Assembly: GCF_007750855.1 (NCBI RefSeq)
Contig: NZ_CP036291.1
Span: 3,348,001-3,412,000, forward strand
DNA from: Pirellulimonas nuda
Lineage (GTDB): Bacteria; Planctomycetota; Planctomycetia; Pirellulales; Lacipirellulaceae
DNA: 64,000 nt
Direction: 5' to 3'
Every line of letters starts with the position of its first letter. Within the stretch, counting starts at the first letter, position 1. The notes under the pieces are model-generated. The model was not told the DNA's origin. It made no database searches and saw only the letters and a list, made by a program, of their open reading frames with translations. A program made the translations under genes and the position numbers. This document shows positions 38,180 through 45,072 of the stretch, piece by piece.

Positions 38180-39226
38180 TCACGTTCTGGGCATGCACGC
38201 TCGTTGTGGGGCGTGCCGCGGAGACAACTGAGTGCTGACTGAACTCCGTCTTAAGGCGAGCAATGCTGCACACAGCCATAGCGTCGAGGGCTCAGGAACC
38301 GCCAACACCGCCACGTCGTGAACCGCCGCATCAAAAGCCAGCGGCAATGTTTGCCGCGAAGCGCCGTTGGGCTCCGCATAGGAAATTCGACCTACCAGTT
38401 GGCTGCCCGAGCTGTCCACGCTGCCCCAGTACAGCTTGTTGGTGATCGGGTCGAAGTCCAAGCCCAGCGGAAAGTCTGTCAAAGAACCAGAGCCTGGAAC
38501 AACCTGTCTTGCCGGTGTGGCAATGCTGCTCGTTGCGATCACTCCCCCCGTGGAGCTCGACTCCGACCAATAGAAGTTCCCCGCACCCGTGTCTACCGTC
38601 ATCCCCCAGGTCTCGGTCTGCGCAGGCAGGGCGACCAGCGGCGTGGTCGGTCCACCGGCTAGCGGAGCGCTGAAGAACTCGATGTTGCTTGTTAAACCAC
38701 CGTAGACGCCTGAGTTTGAATCAACCTCCAGCGTTCGCGACTCAAGAACGCTCGTGGCGATTGTTTGGATGTTTAGGCCGTTGAGGTCGGAGGCGTAAAC
38801 GGCGCCAGGTCCGTTCAGATTCTGTTGCTCGATCCAGTAGATCTTGCCTTGCGACAAATCGAGCGAGAGCCCGCCGAGCTCGTCGCGATTGACAACGAGG
38901 TCGACGAGGTTCGAACCATTGAAATCGGAACGCCGGATGCGGCTATTGTAAACGTTGTTCCCGCCGGTGAGTTCGAGCCAGTAGATATGTTGATTTAGCG
39001 GGTCGATATCGAGGTTCGGAACAAACCCCAGACCGGAGTGGATGGTCTGCTTCCCGGTGCCGTCGGAGTTCACCACGCCGATAGAATGGATCGGTTGGAT
39101 CAGCCCGCTGCTGTCGCCTTCCGAGTAGAAGACCTTCACTGCTTGAGCAGCCGCGCCACTCGCGAGCCCCGCCAAGGCGAGCAGAACGAGCAACTTGAGC
39201 GCAAGCACCCGAATGAGCGATCTCAT
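38180..39226 (-). CDS. exported PEP-CTERM protein with LDL-receptor-type YWTD propeller
   Basis: 348 residues with a clear signal peptide (L-L-V-L-L-A-L-A-G-L-A-S-G-A-A-A-Q). Repeated blocks such as N-Q-H-I-Y-W-L-E, G-K-I-Y-W-I-E, G-N-F-Y-W-S-E and N-K-L-Y-W-G-S with D-x-x-G/N strands define a six-bladed YWTD-like propeller. The sorting tail V-P-E-P-S-T-L-W-L-C-A-A-L-L-A-L-R-R is followed by about 20 extra residues, longer than usual. AAGGAG lies before the ATG. It is probably surface-bound through the exosortase route; function unknown. Confidence 0.88.
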   Translation of the reverse strand: MRSLIRVLALKLLVLLALAGLASGAAAQAVKVFYSEGDSSGLIQPIHSIGVVNSDGTGKQTIHSGLGFVPNLDIDPLNQHIYWLELTGGNNVYNSRIRRSDFNGSNLVDLVVNRDELGGLSLDLSQGKIYWIEQQNLNGPGAVYASDLNGLNIQTIATSVLESRTLEVDSNSGVYGGLTSNIEFFSAPLAGGPTTPLVALPAQTETWGMTVDTGAGNFYWSESSSTGGVIATSSIATPARQVVPGSGSLTDFPLGLDFDPITNKLYWGSVDSSGSQLVGRISYAEPNGASRQTLPLAFDAAVHDVAVLAVPEPSTLWLCAALLALRRSSVSTQLSPRHAPQRACMPRT

Positions 39227-39394
39227 GAGACGCTCCTTATGAGAAGAAATGCACCTGGAATGCCAACCTGATGGCGTGGGTTACCGCAGTGCTGTAGGCC
39301 CACTAGGCTATATTGGCCGCTCGCGATTTACAAGCAAACGCTGATAGGCAGTGGAATCCTGCCTCACTCTTCTCGGCCGGCGGTCCTCAGGCTG

Positions 39395-39445
39395 AATGCA
39401 GCCCCCCCGGGGACACCCATCCTTAGGATCTCCCACAACCTCGGC
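39395..39445. repeat. short direct repeat flanking the YWTD PEP-CTERM gene
   Basis: The CCCCCCCGGGGACACCCATC and following GGATCTCCCACAAC stretch matches the block near 37965-38010 in the same orientation with few differences. Too short to classify. Confidence 0.5.
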
Positions 39446-39464
39446 GCCCTACCCGAGCCCGAGT

Positions 39465-39981
39465 TCACCCACCGATTCTGGTGAGGAGGCCATTTTTCTG
39501 ACCTATCTCGCGGAAAGCCTGAATCACGAGCCCGCTGAGTCGGCCGGCCGCCGCCATGTTGCGTGGCGTGGTTTGTCTGAGCTGGATCGTCATCGATCCG
39601 ATCTTGACCGTGCGGCTTGAGCCGTCTGTGAAGAAGACCACCTTGGCCGGCGCCTGCTCGGAAAGTCCGAGCGCGTTGGCGGCGTAGGCGCCAGCCGGTT
39701 GCAGTCTGGTGCGGTCGCGTCCGGCGAGAGCCGGAGCGATCGTCTCGGCCGAAGGCGTAAGCGGCCCGCAGTGTCCGGTGTTGCTTTGGCAGGTCGTAGT
39801 CGCCGCGAGCGAGCCGCCCGATAACGCCCTTTTTGGCGAGCCGATGCAGGGCCAGATCAACCGCTTCGCGGCTTCCCAGGTCGAAAAAGCCACCCGGCAC
39901 AAAGACGGCACCGCGTCCCTTCCCGCGAATTCACCTAAGTGCCTTTCCTACAATGCTTTGCGTCGTTTTCTCGGTCGCCAT
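39465..39981 (-). pseudogene. DUF6088 / AbiEi-like antitoxin-type protein, inactivated
   Basis: From an ATG at 39981 the strand reads M-A-T-E-K-T-T-Q-S-I-V-G-K-A-L-R, then an in-frame TGA (39931-39933), then G-R-G-A-V-F-V-P-G-G-F-F-D-L-G-S-R-E-A-V-D. The frame then shifts (about 39765-39785) into A-L-A-G-R-D-R-T-R-L-Q-P-A-G-A-Y-A-A-N, and later K-I-G-S-M-T-I-Q-L-R. These are the conserved blocks of DUF6088 proteins, winged-helix relatives of AbiEi. One stop and one frameshift make it a pseudogene. No partner toxin gene is seen nearby. Confidence 0.8.
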
Positions 39982-40094
39982 AATGTAAGGAATAGTGTAT
40001 GCTTTTCCTTACGTGTCAAGCGGGCCATGGGGGTAGTTGGCAAAGGAGCCGGGTTGCCCCGAACCAGCACCGACGGGCGTGAGCAGATTGCGAT

Positions 40095-40396
40095 TCACAC
40101 CGAGATCCGCTCGACGCTATCCCGCGTGACCGCCTTCTGCCGGCGGTCGTAGAGGCGGGTCGTCCGCACATCCGAGTGACCGAGAAGGTGCTGAACATCG
40201 TCCAGCGGGACACCCTGAAGCAGCAGGTCGGTTGCGGCGCAGGAGCGGAATGAGTGCGGAGAGATGTTCCCCGGCAAGCCGGCGGCTTCGAGCCGTCGCT
40301 TTACCCTCCGGCAGGTCTCGACGCCGCCCACCCCGCGATCGGTCAGCCGCCCGCTCTTATCGACCGTGCGGAACAGCGGCGCCTTCGAGGGTGGTT
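40095..40396 (-). pseudogene. tyrosine recombinase (integrase) C-terminal fragment
   Basis: The strand reads A-P-L-F-R-T-V-D-K-S-G-R-L-T-D-R-G, then S-P-H-S-F-R-S-C-A-A-T-D-L-L and L-G-H-S-D-V-R-T-T-R-L-Y-D-R-R. This gives the H-x-x-R, H and catalytic Tyr of XerC/phage-type integrases. The N-terminal half including the first Arg is missing. The break at about 40396 coincides with the start of a sulfatase fragment on the other strand, so this is a rearrangement junction. Confidence 0.85.
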
Positions 40397-40855
40397 GAGG
40401 GAGCCGCGCCGGACCTGAAGCACAAGAGCCACACCATCACCGCCGACGTTGAGATCCCCGAGGCGGGCGCCGAGGGGATGCTGATTACGCAGGGGGGCCG
40501 CTTCGCGGGCTACGGGCTGATGATCAAGGACGGCAAGTTGGTCTACCACTACAACCTAGTGGGGGTTGAGCGGTTCACCATCGCATCGGACGAGCGGCTC
40601 CCCGCCGGCAAAGTCGCGCTCAAGGCGGTCTACAAGACCGACGCCGACAAGCCGCTGGCGGGCGCCGACGTGACGCTGTACGCGGGGGGCAAGCAGATCG
40701 GTAAGGGCCGCGTCGAGAAGAGCATCCCCAACCGCGTCACCCTGGACGAGACGCTCGACATCGGCTTCGACACCGGCGCCCCGGTGATGGACGGGTACGA
40801 CATGCCCTTCGACTTCACCGGCAGGCTGAAGGCGGTTACGATAGAACTCAACTAG
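40397..40855 (+). pseudogene. sulfatase C-terminal beta-domain fragment
   Basis: Reads K-S-H-T-I-T-A-D-V-E-I-P-E-A-G, L-V-Y-H-Y-N-L, and F-D-F-T-G-R-L-K-A-V-T-I-E-L-N. This is homologous to the C-terminal module of the 25,770-28,127 sulfatase but more GC-rich, so it is a different copy rather than a recent duplicate. The catalytic domain is absent and the 5' edge abuts the integrase fragment. It could be translated but lacks a proper start. Confidence 0.85.
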
Positions 40856-40873
40856 GTCCGGTCGGGAGCCGCC

Positions 40874-42457
40874 ATGCGCCAGGTCTGCCAGATTTTCGTG
40901 CTCGTCCTCGGGCTCGGGCTCTCACTGAACGCCGAGGCGTCTGGCGGGTCGTTCGATCGCTCGGTTCGTACGGCCGAGAACCTCGAGCCTGCCATCCCGC
41001 ACCCGCAGCAGCAGGAGGCGGCCCTGGCCAAGCTCGCCGCGCTGAAGCAGGAGCACGGCAAGCGACCGAACGTCGTGTGGATCGTCGTCGACGACATGGG
41101 CTACGGCGACCCAGGGTGCTACGGCGGGGGCGTCATGACCGGCGCCGCCACGCCGAACATCGACCGGCTGGCTGCCGAGGGCCTGAAACTCACCTCTTGC
41201 TACGCCCAGCAGACGTGCACGCCGACCCGCTCGGCGATCCTTACCGGGCGGCTGCCCAGGCGGACCGGGCTGACGCGGCCGATCCTCGCCGGCGACAAGG
41301 TCACGAAGAACCCTTGGGAGGACGAGGTCTCGCTCGCCAAGCTCCTGAGCGACGCCGGGTACCACACGCTGCTCACCGGGAAGTGGCACGTGGGCGAGGA
41401 GGAGGGCATGCGTCCCCACGACGTCGGCTTCGACGAGTTCTACGGCTACTACCCGGCCCAGAAGGAGATATCCCAGCGGGTCGACCCGAGGCGCTATCCG
41501 GGGCTGGTCCTGGACGCGCAAAGGTTAAGGGGCTTCGAGGCCGTCGGACCCGAGGATCATCTGACGCACGGCTTCAAGGGGGGCGGGACCGAGCAACTTG
41601 CGCAGATTCAATCCATCGAAGACATGGGCCGTGCCGACAAGGTGCTGGCCGATTTTACCGTCGCCCAGATCAAGGAGCTCGCGCAGCAGGAGAAGCCGTT
41701 TTTCATCGAGCACTGCTTCATGAAGGCGCACTGCGACAACTTCCGCAACCCCGACCTCGGCTCTTTGAGCCAAAGCAAGTACGCCTACAAAGAAGCGGTC
41801 GCGGAAGTCGATTTACACGTGGGCGCGATCGTCCGGGCGCTCGCTGAGGCGGGAGTGCTGGAGAATACTTTTGTGTTCTTTACCTCGGACAACGGCCCGC
41901 AAATGGACGCCTGGCCCGACGCGGGCTACACCCCCTTCCGCGGCGCGAAGGGCACGACGTTCGAAGGGGGCGTCCGCGTGCCGGGCGTCGCCTACTGGAA
42001 AGGGGTCATTGCGCCGGGCCGGTGCAGCAACGACGTGTTCGACCTGATGGACTTGTTCGGAACGGCGTTGACGCTCGCCGAGGTCCCCCCCAGCAAGCTG
42101 CCCGCCGACCGGTACTACGACTTCGTCGACCAGACCTCTTTCTTGCTCACCGACCGGGGCGTGTCGAACCGCGAGACGGCCTACTTCTGGTGGGGATCGG
42201 AATTGATGGCCTGCCGGATGCACGAGTACAAGGCGCACGTCAAGGTGGTGTTGCCGCAGGCAACGCACATGCACATCGACATGGCGCTGCTGCACGACGT
42301 CGGGCTGTCGCCGTGGTTCTTCAACCTGCACCTCGACCCCAAAGAAGAGATGCCCGTCGGCCACCGGCTCGACCCGTGGCTGGCCAGCGTGTTGGGCAAA
42401 CTCAAGGCCCATGCCGCGACCTTTAAGAAGTATCCGCCGAAGGAGATCGGCCTTTAG
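40874..42457 (+). CDS. exported arylsulfatase (C-T-P-T-R active site)
   Basis: 527 residues; signal peptide about 1-23. Core: R-P-N-V-V-W-I-V-V-D-D-M-G-Y-G-D, formylglycine motif C115-T-P-T-R119 (canonical), L-T-G-K-W-H-V-G, and F-F-T-S-D-N-G-P-Q. It starts 18 nt after the sulfatase fragment, so the original locus probably held two adjacent sulfatases like those at 24-28 kb. GC matches the host better than the other island sulfatases. Confidence 0.93.
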   Translation: MRQVCQIFVLVLGLGLSLNAEASGGSFDRSVRTAENLEPAIPHPQQQEAALAKLAALKQEHGKRPNVVWIVVDDMGYGDPGCYGGGVMTGAATPNIDRLAAEGLKLTSCYAQQTCTPTRSAILTGRLPRRTGLTRPILAGDKVTKNPWEDEVSLAKLLSDAGYHTLLTGKWHVGEEEGMRPHDVGFDEFYGYYPAQKEISQRVDPRRYPGLVLDAQRLRGFEAVGPEDHLTHGFKGGGTEQLAQIQSIEDMGRADKVLADFTVAQIKELAQQEKPFFIEHCFMKAHCDNFRNPDLGSLSQSKYAYKEAVAEVDLHVGAIVRALAEAGVLENTFVFFTSDNGPQMDAWPDAGYTPFRGAKGTTFEGGVRVPGVAYWKGVIAPGRCSNDVFDLMDLFGTALTLAEVPPSKLPADRYYDFVDQTSFLLTDRGVSNRETAYFWWGSELMACRMHEYKAHVKVVLPQATHMHIDMALLHDVGLSPWFFNLHLDPKEEMPVGHRLDPWLASVLGKLKAHAATFKKYPPKEIGL

Positions 42458-42625
42458 CCCTCGCGAAAGAGGCGACTAGGATTTGCAAGGGGTCCGTGGC
42501 GTTTCAGCTTGATGCGGCGGGAGAGGTTTCCGCAACGGGCGTCGAAAGCGCCTTCTACACCCTGTGGACGGACTATTTCGAGCGAGGCGCGTCCGCCGCG
42601 TCGACGCCAGGCGTGCAAGGCGTGC

Positions 42626-42718
42626 AAGGTTGGGGTTCCTGAGCCGGTATCGCTGCTGCTGGCGCCGCTCGTTGGAGTGAGCCTAACCCGAAGCACGCGT
42701 CACTGCACCGCCAAGCGG
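42626..42718 (+). pseudogene. PEP-CTERM sorting-signal remnant
   Basis: One frame reads G-V-P-E-P-V-S-L-L-L-A-P-L-V-G-V-S-L-T-R, a sorting signal with no protein upstream of it. The rest of the 364-bp gap between the sulfatase and the esterase gene has no recognisable gene. Confidence 0.5.
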
Positions 42719-42821
42719 GCTGGCGGCGCAATGCTCGACGGGTGCGGACCGGCTCTGCACCAGCCGCCCTTGCAGCTAAAGTGACAGTTAGCGGTAGAGA
42801 AACGCCGCCGCTGATTCCGAG

Positions 42822-44513
42822 GTGAACCACAAGGGGGAAGCACTCTTGAAGCGTCTTCGTCATCCTGGCAGAGGATCGCCCCGCTGCTCCGGGCGCCGCG
42901 GCAGGCGCGTCGGGCTTGGCTGCGTGTTGGCTTGGGGGGTGTGCGCCGGCGGAGCGGTCGCCGCCCAATGGGACCTGTACCTGCTCGGCGGCCAGTCCAA
43001 CGCCGTGGGCTGGAACACCCACCAGAGCGCTCTGCCCGCTCCGCTGCAGGCGCCGCAGACCGACGTGCTGTTCTTTAACGGCGTCGACGGCTCGTGGGGC
43101 CCGCTGGCGCCCGGGTCGGGGAACAACGCGAACGCCTTCGGGCCTGAGATCACGTTCGGCCGGACGCTGGCGGACGACAACCCCGGCCGCCAGATCGCCA
43201 TCGTCAAGCACGCCGTGGGCGCCACCGACCTGATCCAGGAGTGGAACCCGGACGACCCGGGCGCGAACGAGTACGACCGTCTTCTCGACACGCTCCATAG
43301 CGCCGTCACGGCGCTTCCGGCCGCGGACACTTTTTCGGTGAAGGGCATGCTCTGGATGCAGGGCGAGAAGGACACCTCTTCGGCCCCGACCGCGGCGGCG
43401 TACCACACCAACCTGACCAACTTCATCTCCACGGTCCGCACCGACCTGGGCGTACCCGACATGCCGTTCGTCATCGGGCAGCTCGCCTTCGCCGTGACGA
43501 GCCGCACCGATCATTGGCCGGTGGTGCAGAACGCCCAGTCCCGCACCGCCGCGCTCGACGAGCGCGCCTCCCTGGTGATCACGACCGACCTGCCGCTCCA
43601 GGGCGACAATCTCCATCTGACCTCAGCGGCCCAACAGACCTTGGGCGTGCGGATGGCCGATGCGATCCAGGGCCGGCTCGACCCGCTTCAGATCACCAAC
43701 CCGAGTTTCGAGACCCCCGCCCGCAGCGACGACGCGGTCAACCCGGCCATCGTGTCGGGCTGGATCAAGAGCGGCGGCGTGATCGGCACCTTCAACCCGG
43801 GCGGCGGCGCCTACCTGGATGCGTCGGCCCTGGACGCCAACGGCGGCGTGGTGGGCGCCATGGAGGGCACGCACGCGCTCTCCATGACGGGCGCGGACGC
43901 GTCGGTCGAGCAGACGCTGTCCGCGGCGGTTCGGGCCGGGACCACCTACAAGCTGACCGTCGCCATCGGCGACCGCGACGCGGGGGGGAGCCCGGGATTT
44001 GCCGGGGCGCGGATCGAGCTGCTGGCGGGCGGGCAGGTGTTGACCGACTCCGGCGCCATCACCGGCCTGGCCGACGGGACCTTCACGGACGTTTCGATCA
44101 GCTACACGGCCGGGGCGGGCGACGCCGGCGCGTTGGGCGTCCGGCTGGTGGCGCTCGACGGCGCGGGCGGAACCTCGGTCGACTTCGACAACGTCCGCCT
44201 CGAGGGGGTCTCCGCGGTCTTGGCGGGGGACTTCAACGGCGACGGCGCCGTCGACGCCGCCGACTACACCCGCTGGCGCGACAACCTGGGCGCGCCCAGC
44301 GAAGAGGCGCTCCACGGCGCCGGCAGCGGCGGCGGCGGGGTCGACGCCGCGGACTACACCCTCTGGAAGAGCCGCTTCGGCACGAGCGGGCCCGCCGCGC
44401 CGGCGCGCGGCGCCGGCGTGCCCGAGCCGGCCGCTTGGCTGCTCGGTCTCTTGGGCGCCGCGTGCAGCGTCCGCGTCGCACGCACCCGGTGGACCAGCGC
44501 GCCGCACGGATGA
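42822..44513 (+). CDS. exported SASA/SGNH esterase with dockerin-type repeats and PEP-CTERM
   Basis: 563 residues from the GTG at 42822; a TTG at 42846 has a better AAGGGGGA site and may be the true start. After the signal peptide, D-L-Y-L-L-G-G-Q-S-N-A-V-G-W gives the G-Q-S-N nucleophile block of sialate O-acetylesterase-like SGNH enzymes, with W-M-Q-G-E-K-D and D-N-L-H-L-T as later catalytic blocks. A beta-sandwich (about 290-465) follows. D-F-N-G-D-G-A-V-D-A-A-D-Y-T-R-W and G-V-D-A-A-D-Y-T-L-W are dockerin-like calcium loops, the second degenerate. The tail is V-P-E-P-A-A-W-L-L-G-L-L-G-A-A. Likely a surface-attached glycan deacetylase. Confidence 0.9.
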   Translation: MNHKGEALLKRLRHPGRGSPRCSGRRGRRVGLGCVLAWGVCAGGAVAAQWDLYLLGGQSNAVGWNTHQSALPAPLQAPQTDVLFFNGVDGSWGPLAPGSGNNANAFGPEITFGRTLADDNPGRQIAIVKHAVGATDLIQEWNPDDPGANEYDRLLDTLHSAVTALPAADTFSVKGMLWMQGEKDTSSAPTAAAYHTNLTNFISTVRTDLGVPDMPFVIGQLAFAVTSRTDHWPVVQNAQSRTAALDERASLVITTDLPLQGDNLHLTSAAQQTLGVRMADAIQGRLDPLQITNPSFETPARSDDAVNPAIVSGWIKSGGVIGTFNPGGGAYLDASALDANGGVVGAMEGTHALSMTGADASVEQTLSAAVRAGTTYKLTVAIGDRDAGGSPGFAGARIELLAGGQVLTDSGAITGLADGTFTDVSISYTAGAGDAGALGVRLVALDGAGGTSVDFDNVRLEGVSAVLAGDFNGDGAVDAADYTRWRDNLGAPSEEALHGAGSGGGGVDAADYTLWKSRFGTSGPAAPARGAGVPEPAAWLLGLLGAACSVRVARTRWTSAPHG

Positions 44514-44781
44514 CAGGCTGAACGCGGACGCGGCGTGCTGCGTCACGATCGCGTGGGGCTCACGTGCCCCCCGGCGTGGCGTGGTGAGGCCGCACCTCTC
44601 ACCTCCAACCGGGCGGCGCCTGCGGGGCCCAACGCACCGGCCCGTCCCTACCTCTGTGCCGCCGCTCACCGCAGCGGCGCCGCCGCCGAGGGGGCCTTCG
44701 AGCGGTTGGGGGGGCGCCCATGCCCTGGCACGGACTCCCCTGGTCCTGCTGGGGGGCCGTCGCGCGGCGCCGAGAAGATGG
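44514..44781. other. intergenic region before the crRNA-like unit
   Basis: No gene supported. A 118-residue open frame starting at 44720 is Arg/Ala-rich and resembles no family. Confidence 0.55.
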
Positions 44782-44810
44782 TTGGGACGCGGGCCCGGAC
44801 CGGCTATACT
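44782..44810 (+). promoter_or_regulatory. promoter candidate for the crRNA-like RNA
   Basis: TTGGGA (44782-44787), a 17-bp spacer, and TATACT (44805-44810) make a good sigma-70-type promoter, rare in this GC-rich context. Start would be near 44817. Nothing protein-like lies downstream before the convergent cas9 gene, which argues for an RNA product. Confidence 0.6.
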
Positions 44811-44816
44811 TGGCCT

Positions 44817-44880
44817 TGATGTTGTGGCTCGCCGCTGCGGATTGGTTGCGGGTCAGGTTCGGTTACACGGCTCGGCTCTC
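44817..44880 (+). ncRNA. crRNA-like RNA: about 27-30 nt guide-like part plus repeat-like part
   Basis: The RNA would open with about 27-30 nt (to 44844) and continue into GTTGCGGG at 44845. Bases 44848-44868 pair antiparallel with 48349-48369 of the tracr-like RNA: 18 Watson-Crick pairs, 2 G-U pairs and one U-U mismatch at 44858. Type II-C crRNAs have just this order, spacer then a repeat beginning GTTG whose 5' part pairs with the tracrRNA anti-repeat. Only one well-supported unit is visible. Weak hints of decayed neighbours are GTTGGGA at 44781 (64 bp before) and GCGGGTC at 44913 (65 bp after). A hairpin GCGTCTGC/GCAGACGC at 44891-44914 may end or shape the transcript. The 3' end is unknown. 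Confidence 0.55.
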
Positions 44881-44994
44881 TCGATCCCAGGCGTCTGCTT
44901 CTTGCGGCAGACGCGGGTCGAGGGGCCCGGCCGCTGAGCTCCGGGCCGCTGAGCATCGGGCCGGACGCTCGTTCTGGGCGTCCCCGTTGGTGCA

Positions 44995-45054
44995 ACGCAG
45001 GCAGACCCAACGCGCGCTGACCCAACACCGGCAGACCCAACGCCGGCAGGGCGG
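44995..45054 (+). repeat. 15-bp degenerate tandem repeat, 4 copies
   Basis: Units of the form ACGCxGGCAGACCCA between the crRNA-like unit and the cas9 stop codon. Not a CRISPR array: unit length is only 15 and there are no spacers. Confidence 0.8.
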
Positions 45055-45072
45055 GCCTTCGCCGCGTCCCGC

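Noticed and set aside
44995-45054. Possible CRISPR array next to cas9
   Set aside because: The repeats are 15 bp, contiguous and without spacers; they fit the minisatellites found elsewhere in the window.
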